Assembly: GCA_937897585.1 (NCBI GenBank)
Contig: CALCNY010000273.1
Coordinates: 1-12,032 of the forward strand
Direction of reading: 5' to 3'
From: an uncultured Chitinophagaceae bacterium
Lineage (GTDB): Bacteria > Bacteroidota > Bacteroidia > Chitinophagales > Chitinophagaceae
Length of the DNA stretch: 12,032 bases
Shown: positions 6,836-12,032 of the stretch, piece by piece
Numbering within the stretch: the stretch's first letter is position 1
How the letters are laid out: every line of letters starts with the position of its first letter
Notes under the pieces: generated by a model
What the model was told of the DNA's origin: nothing
The model's database searches: none
Seen by the model: only the letters and a program-made list of their open reading frames with translations
Made by a program: the position numbers and the translations under genes

Positions 6836-7327
6836 ATGCAAAAAGGCCAAATTCAATTCGAATACGAAATTTATGATTCTATAGACGAGTTGTTAACCGA
6901 GGACAAAGACTTACTTGAACAAGCGAGAGAAATAACTTCAATTGCATACGCTCCGTATAGCAAGTTTTTAGTGGGGGCTGCTGCCATGTTAGAAAATGGC
7001 GCCATTGTAAAAGGAACCAATCAAGAAAACGCTTCTTATCCTGTAGGCATTTGTGCAGAACGTACACTTTTAGGTACAGCTGCAATGACACATACCAATG
7101 TTCCAATCGTTACAATGGCAATCGCTTATAATAATTTGTCTGCAAAAAGTGATGTACCCGTTTCTCCTTGTGGTATGTGTCGTCAGAGTTTGAGTGAATA
7201 TGAAAACAGAACAGGTAAGCCTATACGCTTAATACTGAGTGGTATGGAAGGCAAAATATTTATTATAGAAAATACAGGAAACTTATTGCCATTTTCTTTT
7301 AGTGGTGATCATTTATTGGGTTTGTAA
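6836..7327 (+). CDS. cdd: cytidine deaminase
   Basis: 163 residues, slightly longer than the roughly 130 of the homotetrameric class because of an N-terminal extension of about 30 residues. Zinc and catalysis: Cys73 and Glu75 in CAERT, Cys112 and Cys115 in PCGMCRQ. The substrate-side motif GTNQENASYP (60-69) precedes it, and the end, LLPFSFSGDHLLGL, is typical. It converts cytidine and deoxycytidine to uridine and deoxyuridine in pyrimidine salvage in the cytosol. No good promoter box is visible between the preceding terminator and the ATG, so it may depend on readthrough or an unrecognised promoter. It converges with the anti-sigma gene, 10 bases away. Confidence 0.93.
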   Translation: MQKGQIQFEYEIYDSIDELLTEDKDLLEQAREITSIAYAPYSKFLVGAAAMLENGAIVKGTNQENASYPVGICAERTLLGTAAMTHTNVPIVTMAIAYNNLSAKSDVPVSPCGMCRQSLSEYENRTGKPIRLILSGMEGKIFIIENTGNLLPFSFSGDHLLGL

Positions 7328-7337
7328 TTCTACTCGG

Positions 7338-8573
7338 TTAGAATATAATATTTACAATTACTTTTTTCTTCTTTGAACTATTCCAATTAGGACCTTCATT
7401 TAATAATTTTATAGCTTGGTCATCGCAAGCTTTATCTAAGGATTGGTCTACTAATATTTTCTCAGGTTTTCCGTTTTTATTGACATTGAATTTTAATGTA
7501 ACGGTTCCGTGAATTTCATTTCCGACGTTATCAATGCATGTAGTTTTGTGAATTTTTACATAATTATCAAATGCAGTTTTATCGTCTTCAGTTTGTTGCA
7601 CTGTATTTTTAAAATCTTTTGCGCTGACCTTTTGCACACTTGCATGTAATGCTTTTTTTCTGGTGTTGTTGTAACCGGTAACAACCACTTCCTGCATTTG
7701 CTTGTCGTTATTGCTAATCATGTTTGCTGCTGCCGGAATACCTGCCTTTGCTTTTGAAACAGTTACGGCTGCTACTTCATCATTTTTTACAATGGAATTA
7801 CTGTTTATTGAATCGGCGGATATAAGATTGTATGAACCTGCATTTAAGTTAGCCGTTGTTTCTTTTTTTGAATCTAATTTAAATTTGGTTTCTTCATCTT
7901 TATCAATAGCTGCAGTTGCTGATGTTGTAGAAAATTGTTGTTGTGTTTCAGAAACCAGATCAAGTGCTTTTGCATTAGGTTGAATATCGGTTCTCTCAAT
8001 AATGGTTGAAGTTGTTTTTGGCTTTTTTGATTTTAAAATGCTCGCTAGCTCTTTGGCTTCTTTTGCAGAGAATTCAAATGAAGTTTCATCAGTTTTTTTC
8101 TCTAGGCTTTTGTTGTTGTTATTGTTGTCGTTTTCCGCAAAACTTGATGAGCTGTCTGTATTTGCTAATTTTTCTGAAGGTGTATTCTCTTGCAAAACAG
8201 GGGGGATATTTTTTGTAGGATTTACATCATTTGATGATAATTTTTGTTGGTTATTATCTGCTTTGTTGATTAAAAAATAAGCTATTGAAAATACAATGAG
8301 CAACGAAGCTGCAATACTTAATGAAGTATATAATTTTCGAATATTGGTACTGCTTTTTTTAGAACCACGATTGTTTATTTTTTCTCTAATGAAAGCCAGA
8401 TCGTTTTCTACATTGTCTTTATTCTCATAACCATCAATGGCATCAGACAATAATAAATCTTCCAATGCTGATTTTTCCAATTCATTCATTTCCTCAACAG
8501 TCATCATGCCCGAATGATATCTTTTGATATCAGCGGCAGTATAATTTTTATGTGTTGATGGTTTCATCATCAT
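7338..8573 (-). CDS. membrane anti-sigma factor with SusC-like TonB-box motif and TonB-C-like domain
   Basis: 411 residues from the ATG at 8571-8573, which overlaps the sigma gene's stop as TAATG. The cytosolic N-terminus (about 1-75, with YTAADIKRYHSGMMTVEEMNEL split helix and ALEDLLLSDAIDGY) is the anti-sigma-like part. One membrane segment lies at about 82-102 (SLSIAASLLIVFSIAYFLI). The long periplasmic linker of about 103-290 is low in complexity, rich in Asn, Ser and Lys. At about 293-320 is QEVVVTGYNNTRKKAL, like the TonB box and plug start of SusC receptors. The end, about 345-411, has GTVTLKFNVNKNGKPE and GPNWNSSKKKKV, like a TonB C-terminal domain. It probably holds the ECF sigma factor until a periplasmic signal arrives. 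Domain names are by pattern, not database search. A start 11 codons earlier (8606) is possible. Confidence 0.75.
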   Translation of the reverse strand: MMMKPSTHKNYTAADIKRYHSGMMTVEEMNELEKSALEDLLLSDAIDGYENKDNVENDLAFIREKINNRGSKKSSTNIRKLYTSLSIAASLLIVFSIAYFLINKADNNQQKLSSNDVNPTKNIPPVLQENTPSEKLANTDSSSSFAENDNNNNNKSLEKKTDETSFEFSAKEAKELASILKSKKPKTTSTIIERTDIQPNAKALDLVSETQQQFSTTSATAAIDKDEETKFKLDSKKETTANLNAGSYNLISADSINSNSIVKNDEVAAVTVSKAKAGIPAAANMISNNDKQMQEVVVTGYNNTRKKALHASVQKVSAKDFKNTVQQTEDDKTAFDNYVKIHKTTCIDNVGNEIHGTVTLKFNVNKNGKPEKILVDQSLDKACDDQAIKLLNEGPNWNSSKKKKVIVNIIF

Positions 8574-9157
8574 TAATTTATTTGATGTTGATTGTTTTCC
8601 ATACAAATTTTCAAATTCCTTCTCCCATTTTGAATTTGGCTCTTTACCATATTAACTTCTGAATTCGTTATTTGTGCAACTTCTTTGTAGCATTTCCCTT
8701 TAAGATAAAAAAGTTCAACAGCTGTTTTTTGATGGTCTGTAAGTTTTTGAATGCAATCTTCCATGAGTGACAGCTGGCTTTCTTTTAAGACAGCCTCGCC
8801 CTGATGCAAATCGGACGGCGATTGCATAAAGTCGGGGTTGAATTCAACCGTATAATGTTTGTTTTTTCTCAACATCATCAAACAATGGTTTTTCGCCACC
8901 TGATACAGCCAGCTCCTGAAATAAGTGATTTCGTGCTTTTGGACTTTAATAATCAGTTCTTCATAAAGGTTGATGACCGCATCTTTTGCATCCTCTTCAT
9001 TTTTTAAGTATTTCAAACAAAGACCGTAAATAAGTTCAATATACCTTTCGTAAAGTGTACTCAAGGTGTTCATGTCTTTATCCGAGCGATAAGACATCAG
9101 CAATTCGGCATCAGTAAGTCCGGAAGGTATGGTTTTAATAAAGTTCAACGGCGGCAA
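8573..9157 (-). CDS. ECF-type RNA polymerase sigma factor
   Basis: 194 residues. Region 2 (about 17-95) has LTDAELLMSYRSDKDMNTL and LYGLCLKYLKNEEDAKDAV-like helices, followed by the FRSWLYQVAKNHCLMMLRK stretch that binds the -10 element. Region 4 (about 125-185) has LTDHQKTAVELFYLKGKCYKEVAQ and a recognition helix, EVNMVKSQIQNGRRNLK. The start is unclear: TTG at 9155-9157 keeps the whole first helix, while the first ATG in frame (Met21) would remove it, so TTG is preferred. The stop overlaps the anti-sigma ATG by one base, so the pair is probably translated in a coupled way. The protein should direct RNA polymerase to a small regulon set by the periplasmic signal. Confidence 0.9.
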   Translation of the reverse strand: MPPLNFIKTIPSGLTDAELLMSYRSDKDMNTLSTLYERYIELIYGLCLKYLKNEEDAKDAVINLYEELIIKVQKHEITYFRSWLYQVAKNHCLMMLRKNKHYTVEFNPDFMQSPSDLHQGEAVLKESQLSLMEDCIQKLTDHQKTAVELFYLKGKCYKEVAQITNSEVNMVKSQIQNGRRNLKICMENNQHQIN

Positions 9158-9205
9158 GTTATAAATAATCGTTGAATCTTTCAGTAAATAAGCCTATTGA
9201 TAGAC

Positions 9206-9400
9206 TTAGCCTTCGGGAAAAGAAGATAGCAACAGTCTTTCTTCTGGAATGACAATATGGTCGGCCTGAATTTTATCTGGATAAACGAATGATACTTCAT
9301 AACGATGGATATCTTCTTCGTATTTGCGAATGATGGCATTGCCAGCAGGTTTGTATTCAGTGTCCAATACAATAACATGTTGCCCTATTTGAAATTTCAT
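9206..9400 (-). CDS. conserved-looking small protein of unknown function, 64 aa
   Basis: ATG at 9398-9400 gives 64 residues, starting MKFQIGQHVIVLDTEYKPAG and ending PEERLLLSSFPEG. The alternation of short hydrophobic strands and turns (GQHVIVLDTE, NAIIRKYEED, YEVSFVYP, DHIVIPEERLL) suggests a small beta-barrel of the SH3 or KOW type; this is a fold guess, not a recognition. No signal peptide or membrane segment. An in-frame upstream extension to 9442 is possible but less protein-like. It precedes the ECF sigma gene on the same strand by 48 bases and may be in its operon. Its upstream DNA (9401-9562) shows only a weak variant promoter. Confidence 0.6.
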   Translation of the reverse strand: MKFQIGQHVIVLDTEYKPAGNAIIRKYEEDIHRYEVSFVYPDKIQADHIVIPEERLLLSSFPEG

Positions 9401-9562
9401 AAACGGATTTTTGTGTGTTTTTGATAAGTTAGCCTGTAACAAAATACAGACAGGGATTAGAATTTTACAAATTTTATGCCATATGTTTTTTTTGCTTATT
9501 ATTAGTTGAGTTAGTTATCAACAAGTTATTTTCAATTTTATTGAAAAAACTTTGATTATTTT

Positions 9563-9593
9563 TTGTTGCAGAAAAATTGAAACCTTACTTTTG
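9563..9593 (+). promoter_or_regulatory. promoter of tRNA-Ser
   Basis: TTTTGTTG (9561-9568) offers TTG at 9563-9565 or 9566-9568, followed after 20 or 17 bases by TACTTTTG (9586-9593), an exact TAnnTTTG box with the favoured C after it. The tRNA begins five bases later, so transcription probably starts at or very near the mature 5' end. Confidence 0.7.
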
Positions 9594-9597
9594 CCGC

Positions 9598-9682
9598 GGA
9601 GAGATGGCAGAGCGGTCGAATGCGGCGGTCTTGAAAACCGTTGACTGTTACAGGTCCGGGGGTTCGAATCCCTCTCTCTCCG
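9598..9682 (+). tRNA. tRNA-Ser (anticodon TGA)
   Basis: The acceptor stem GGAGAGA/TCTCTCC pairs fully and the discriminator base is G, as for serine. The anticodon stem GCGGT/ACCGT holds the loop CTTGAAA with anticodon TGA at 9632-9634. A long variable arm, diagnostic of class II tRNAs, precedes the T-arm GGGGG-TTCGAAT-CCCTC. It reads UCA and, by wobble, other UCN codons. The 3' end is the attachment site of the element on its right. Confidence 0.96.
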
Positions 9683-9692
9683 CAGGCATTGA

Positions 9693-9722
9693 GTCCAAAA
9701 ATGTCCAAAAGCGTCTAAAATC
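9693..9722 (+). repeat. three GTC(C/T)AAAA units with a 10-bp step (set 1)
   Basis: GTCCAAAAAT, GTCCAAAAGC and GTCTAAAATC follow one another without gaps, starting 11 bases after the tRNA-Ser 3' end. The exact 10-bp step puts the sites on one face of the helix. They are likely protein-binding sites of the integration complex. Confidence 0.65.
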
Positions 9723-9745
9723 AAGTATTTAGGCGCTTTTTTATT
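9707..9745 (+). terminator. terminator downstream of tRNA-Ser
   Basis: AAAAGCGTCTAAA (9707-9719) and TTTAGGCGCTTTT (9728-9740) form a 13-bp stem with one G-T pair and an 8-base loop, followed by more T. It would end the tRNA-Ser transcript. It lies inside the element and shares bases with repeat set 1. Confidence 0.75.
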
Positions 9746-9754
9746 TTAGTTCTT

Positions 9755-9784
9755 GTCTTAAAATGTCTTGATTTGTCCAATTAC
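9755..9784 (+). repeat. three GTC units with a 10-bp step (set 2)
   Basis: GTCTTAAAAT, GTCTTGATTT and GTCCAATTAC are consecutive. The stretch 9756-9780 is matched at 22 of 25 bases by the reverse complement of 11231-11255, on the far side of the integrase gene. Confidence 0.65.
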
Positions 9785-9834
9785 TTGGTTTCTTTCTGGG
9801 TTTCTTTTCATTTCCACCTAAAAAAGAAACCAAG
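9784..9834. repeat. 12-bp inverted repeat with a third direct copy
   Basis: CTTGGTTTCTTT (9784-9795) and AAAGAAACCAAG (9823-9834) are perfect inverted arms 27 bases apart. A third GGTTTCTTT lies at 9799-9807 in direct orientation, 12 bases from the first. It sits between repeat sets 2 and 3, upstream of the integrase. Possible roles are integrase core or arm binding, or an operator; the loop is too long for a normal terminator. Confidence 0.55.
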
Positions 9835-9853
9835 CATTTAGACAGATTTGGAC
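9834..9853 (-). repeat. two inverted GTC units with a 10-bp step (set 3)
   Basis: On the minus strand, GTCCAAATCT and GTCTAAATGC are consecutive, in the orientation opposite to sets 1 and 2. It lies about 100 bases upstream of the integrase start. Confidence 0.6.
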
Positions 9854-9906
9854 AGAATAGGAATGAAATTCAATGAATTAGATGCACTTTTTTTCCTAAA
9901 GAAGCA

Positions 9907-9951
9907 TATTTTTGTAATCACAAATGGGGGGCACAATTTTTAAAATTGCGC
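9907..9951 (+). promoter_or_regulatory. integrase promoter box and operator-like palindrome
   Basis: TATTTTTG (9907-9914) fits TAnnTTTG; no clear TTG partner is visible. Downstream, 9931-9951 is a 10-bp-arm palindrome with one mismatch (GCACAATTTT, T, AAAATTGCGC), ending four bases before the ATG at 9956. A protein or hairpin there could block integrase expression. A G6 run (9926-9931) precedes it. Confidence 0.45.
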
Positions 9952-9955
9952 CAAA

Positions 9956-11197
9956 ATGAATTCTCAAAAATCAAACTTCTCGCTGGTAGTTTATATCAGC
10001 AGAACCAAGACAAAACAGAACGGCGAAGTGCCGATTCTGATGAAAATTAACATCAATGGAGAGCGTCAGGTCATGCAGCTCCAAAGAAGTATCCTTCCCG
10101 ACCTTTGGGATAGTAAGCGAAACCGAATGAGCGGTCGCACCCAAGAAGCCAATGAATTGAATCGCTACATCGATTCTGTAATCACCCGAGCCAGGCAGAA
10201 GTATTCGGAGCTTATCACAATTCATGAGATGGTAACACCTCAATTATTGAGAGATGCTATCCTGGGAGTAAACTCTGCAAAAGCCAAGATGATTGTTGCG
10301 ATTTGGGAGGAACATATTGAAAGCCTTCGCAAACTTATCGGTAAAGAAAGCACTACTGCTACTTGCCAGAAGTATACTACAGCAAAAAATCATTTTGCCA
10401 ACTTCCTGAGATTAAAATACAAAGTTGACGATGTGTCTATTAAATCTGTTGACAACTACATGGTCACGGAATTCGCTTACTACCTAAAAACTGAAAAAGG
10501 CTGTAATTTCAACACCGCTAATAAATTCCTTCAGAACCTCAAAAGGATAACCTTTAGATGCCTTCAGCATGGTTGGATTGTAAAAGATCCATTTGTGGGA
10601 ATAAGCCTCAAAATGAAAGAAGTTGAGCGTCCCTATTTAACAGAGGAAGAGCTTCAAAAATTAATGGATTTTAGCTCGCCATTCGACAGATTGAATCGGG
10701 TGCGTGATTTCTTCATTTTCTCATGTTTCACTGGCCTTGCTTATGCAGATGTAAAGAAATTAAAGCGAAGTGAAATAGAGCAAAACGAATCAGGCTATTG
10801 GATTAAAACAAAGCGTAAAAAAACCGGAGGTCGAGCCAATATACCATTGCTCCCTATTCCTGTTCAAATCATCAACAAGTATGTAAAACTGGATATGCTC
10901 CAGGACAATGATCCCATACTGCCACTTCTTAGCAATCAAAAAATGAATGCTTACATCAAGGAAATCGCTGACTTATGTGGAATTTCCAAAAAACTATCAT
11001 TCCATATAGCTCGTCATACTTTTGCCACTACTGTTACTTTGACAAATGGAGTTCCCATTGAAAGTGTAAGTAAGATGCTTGGGCACAAAAACATTCAGAG
11101 TACACAACACTACGCTAGAATCGTTGATAAAAAAGTTGGTGATGACATGCACTTACTATCCCAAAAAATTGGAAGTCGATTATCTCTGACAATCTAA
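9956..11197 (+). CDS. tyrosine recombinase/integrase of the Bacteroidota type
   Basis: 413 residues. The N-terminal arm-binding domain (about 8-90) includes RQVMQLQRSILPDLWD. The SAM-like core-binding domain (about 112-210) includes YTTAKNHFANFLR and ANKFLQNLKRIT. The catalytic domain (about 225-400) has K288/K289 in the beta hairpin (KTKRKKTGGRANIPL), H350 and R353 in HIARHTFA, H377 in LGHKNI and nucleophile Tyr386 in STQHYARI. The place of arginine I, normally 'TGLR', is Ala262 in FTGLAYADV; members of this Bacteroidota group such as IntDOT also lack it. It integrates and excises the element by strand exchange at tRNA-Ser. It is flanked by phased GTC units on both sides and has a strong terminator. 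Confidence 0.92.
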   Translation: MNSQKSNFSLVVYISRTKTKQNGEVPILMKININGERQVMQLQRSILPDLWDSKRNRMSGRTQEANELNRYIDSVITRARQKYSELITIHEMVTPQLLRDAILGVNSAKAKMIVAIWEEHIESLRKLIGKESTTATCQKYTTAKNHFANFLRLKYKVDDVSIKSVDNYMVTEFAYYLKTEKGCNFNTANKFLQNLKRITFRCLQHGWIVKDPFVGISLKMKEVERPYLTEEELQKLMDFSSPFDRLNRVRDFFIFSCFTGLAYADVKKLKRSEIEQNESGYWIKTKRKKTGGRANIPLLPIPVQIINKYVKLDMLQDNDPILPLLSNQKMNAYIKEIADLCGISKKLSFHIARHTFATTVTLTNGVPIESVSKMLGHKNIQSTQHYARIVDKKVGDDMHLLSQKIGSRLSLTI

Positions 11198-11205
11198 AAA
11201 AACAT

Positions 11206-11229
11206 AACCCCGGTAAATCCGGGGTTTTT
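11206..11229 (+). terminator. strong rho-independent terminator after the integrase gene
   Basis: AACCCCGG and CCGGGGTT form a perfect 8-bp GC-rich stem around TAAAT, followed by a run of T to 11229. It begins nine bases after the integrase stop. Confidence 0.9.
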
Positions 11230-11230
11230 C

Positions 11231-11255
11231 TTGGACACTTTAAGACATTTTAAGA
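11231..11255 (-). repeat. inverted copy of GTC-unit set 2 (set 4)
   Basis: On the minus strand this reads as TCTTAAAAT, GTCTTAAAGT, GTCCAA, with GTC cores 10 bp apart. It matches 9756-9780 at 22 of 25 bases in opposite orientation. It fills the space between the integrase terminator and the ATG of the DUF4248 gene. Confidence 0.65.
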
Positions 11256-11257
11256 AT

Positions 11258-11479
11258 ATGGATGAAAAATTAAAGATAAAATCATATGGTTTTGGGGAAC
11301 TAGCATTGTTCTATTTTCCCAATAACAAGAAAAGAAGTGCCAGCGCACAATTTGGTCGATGGATACGTCAAAATGAATCATTGTATAGACTATTGGGAGA
11401 GTCTGGCTACAAGCTGGGAAAAAAGATTTTAACTCCAAGTCAGGTCAAGTTGATTGTAGATTTCTTTGGAGAGCCTTAG
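11258..11479 (+). CDS. DUF4248-family small protein
   Basis: 73 residues from the ATG at 11258. KIKSYGFGELALFYFP (about 6-21), GRWIRQNESLYRLLGESGY (33-51) and LTPSQVKLIVDFFGEP (58-73) match the pattern I know for DUF4248, a small Bacteroidota family of unknown function. The first and last segments could be helices of a compact helix-turn-helix, and the protein is basic. A frame extension to a TTG at 11231 exists but would use repeat set 4 as coding sequence, so ATG 11258 is preferred. Position next to the integrase, with the phased repeat directly upstream, suggests a DNA-binding accessory or excision factor; that is inference. No promoter box lies between the integrase terminator and the ATG. 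Confidence 0.7.
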   Translation: MDEKLKIKSYGFGELALFYFPNNKKRSASAQFGRWIRQNESLYRLLGESGYKLGKKILTPSQVKLIVDFFGEP

Positions 11480-11598
11480 CACATTGGCCCTATGAGTAGT
11501 GGTTGAATATGAGGCATTTCACTATTAATAAAAATCAACAGTTGCTTATGGGTTGATTAAGAAATTACAATTCTCTTCAAGTTATTAATATGCATATT

Positions 11599-12032
11599 TT
11601 AGAGACTGTTTTTATTCTTTTTCCAAATTCTTATTGCCAAACCATCATTTGTATGTAGCTTTTTTTTAATCATTTTGTCAATTAGTATTTTCTTGAAAGT
11701 ATTTTGACCAAATGAGCTAGGCACCAAAACCTTACCTAATATTAATTCTTTAGGCATAGAAATATTCGAATATATTACGTTGTTTATATCGCATTCAATA
11801 CCTTTCAGATCATCAGGTATTTTAACTGCGTATACTATAGAATCAGAGATGTCAATTTCTGTTACTAAATCAAAAAGTGTATTTAACTCATTGGGTATTT
11901 TATCTTTTAAATTATTATTATTGCTTATTGCAGTTTCAAAAATTTGTTTTGCAATTCGAATATCTTTTAACGCTTGCCCCCCCCTTAGTTTCAAAGAATG
12001 CATACTGTGCCGCAGCAAGACTTAATGAGGAA
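11599..12032 (-). pseudogene. unknown cargo gene, frame broken at a G8 run (5' end beyond the window)
   Basis: Leftward from the right edge, one frame reads SSLSLAAAQYAFFETKGG and is open to the edge, then runs into a stop soon after the C8 run at 11977-11984 (G8 on the coding strand). A different frame takes over at that run and continues as GGQALKDIRIAKQIFETAI to a TAA at 11599-11601. With seven G the two join into one uninterrupted protein. The second frame alone has an in-frame TAA just upstream (12022-12024) and only weak starts (TTG 12018, ATG 12003). The C-terminal part, about 130 residues, is soluble, mixed alpha/beta and Lys/Ile/Asn-rich, and I do not recognise it. It could be a phase-variable gene, a decayed gene or a sequencing error. 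Confidence 0.5.

Larger units (their letters stand above)
9683..12032. mobile_element. integrative element inserted at tRNA-Ser (right limit beyond the window)
   Basis: A tyrosine integrase is the first gene after the tRNA-Ser 3' end, in the same direction, with arrays of short phased repeats between. A DUF4248 protein and a broken unknown gene follow. This is standard geometry for an integrative element or genomic island. The far attachment site, a repeat of the tRNA 3' end, is not in the window. Confidence 0.7.

Noticed and set aside
8110..8135. TTGTTGTTATTGTTGTC trinucleotide-like run as a microsatellite switch
   Set aside because: It encodes the Asn run in the anti-sigma linker; a change of one unit would keep the frame, so it cannot switch the gene off.
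8002..8280. Plus-strand frames of 92 and 70 codons with poly-Leu
   Set aside because: Antisense of the Asn/Lys-rich linker of the anti-sigma gene.
9518..9724. 68-codon minus-strand frame over tRNA-Ser
   Set aside because: It is the antisense translation of the tRNA (it gives the familiar 'RDSNPRT' type peptide) and has no independent support.
11533..11558. AATCAAC/GTTGATT hairpin as a terminator between the convergent DUF4248 and cargo genes
   Set aside because: Only seven AT-rich pairs with a 12-base loop and no U-tract.

Overview
The window looks like a chromosome segment of a Bacteroidota bacterium, probably of the Chitinophagales/Sphingobacteriales side of the phylum. The DNA is AT-rich and Shine-Dalgarno sequences are essentially absent. 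Several starts are preceded by the Bacteroidota-type promoter (TTG, then 17-20 bases, then TAnnTTTG). The protein families also fit: a Bacteroidota tyrosine integrase without arginine I, DUF4248, an ECF sigma factor with a TonB-like anti-sigma factor, and an NtrC-like regulator without a Fis domain.

The layout is two mobile regions, each anchored on a tRNA gene, around about 5.9 kb of core chromosome. Left region (1 to about 3700): the 5' part of an AbiEi-type antitoxin gene leaving by the left edge, a short gene remnant cut off next to a 12+12 bp palindrome, then a rightward operon of a MerR-like regulator, a 58-residue unknown protein and a large serine recombinase. The recombinase frame runs antisense through the terminator and whole body of a tRNA-Pro(GGG) gene, so its last codons are probably chromosomal DNA acquired on integration.

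Core (about 3777 to 9682): a two-component response regulator with a sigma-54 AAA+ domain, signal peptidase I with an extra N-terminal membrane domain, a strong terminator, and cytidine deaminase. Converging on these is a leftward cluster of a small unknown protein, an ECF sigma factor and its membrane anti-sigma partner. The anti-sigma protein carries a SusC-like EVVVTGY motif and a TonB-C-like end. The core ends with tRNA-Ser(TGA), which has a textbook promoter.

Right region (9683 to the right edge): an integrative element inserted at the 3' end of tRNA-Ser. Its first gene is a tyrosine integrase, then a strong terminator and a DUF4248 protein. Around these lie at least ten copies of a GTC(C/T)-AAAA-like unit arranged in runs with an exact 10-bp step, in both orientations. 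They are best read as binding sites for the integrase or an accessory factor. At the right edge is a leftward cargo gene whose reading frame is broken at a run of eight G, which may be an on/off switch, a mutation or an assembly error.

The most unusual signals are the helically phased GTC units, the G8 frame break, the recombinase running through its own tRNA target, and the hairpin-rich leader of the 58-residue gene.
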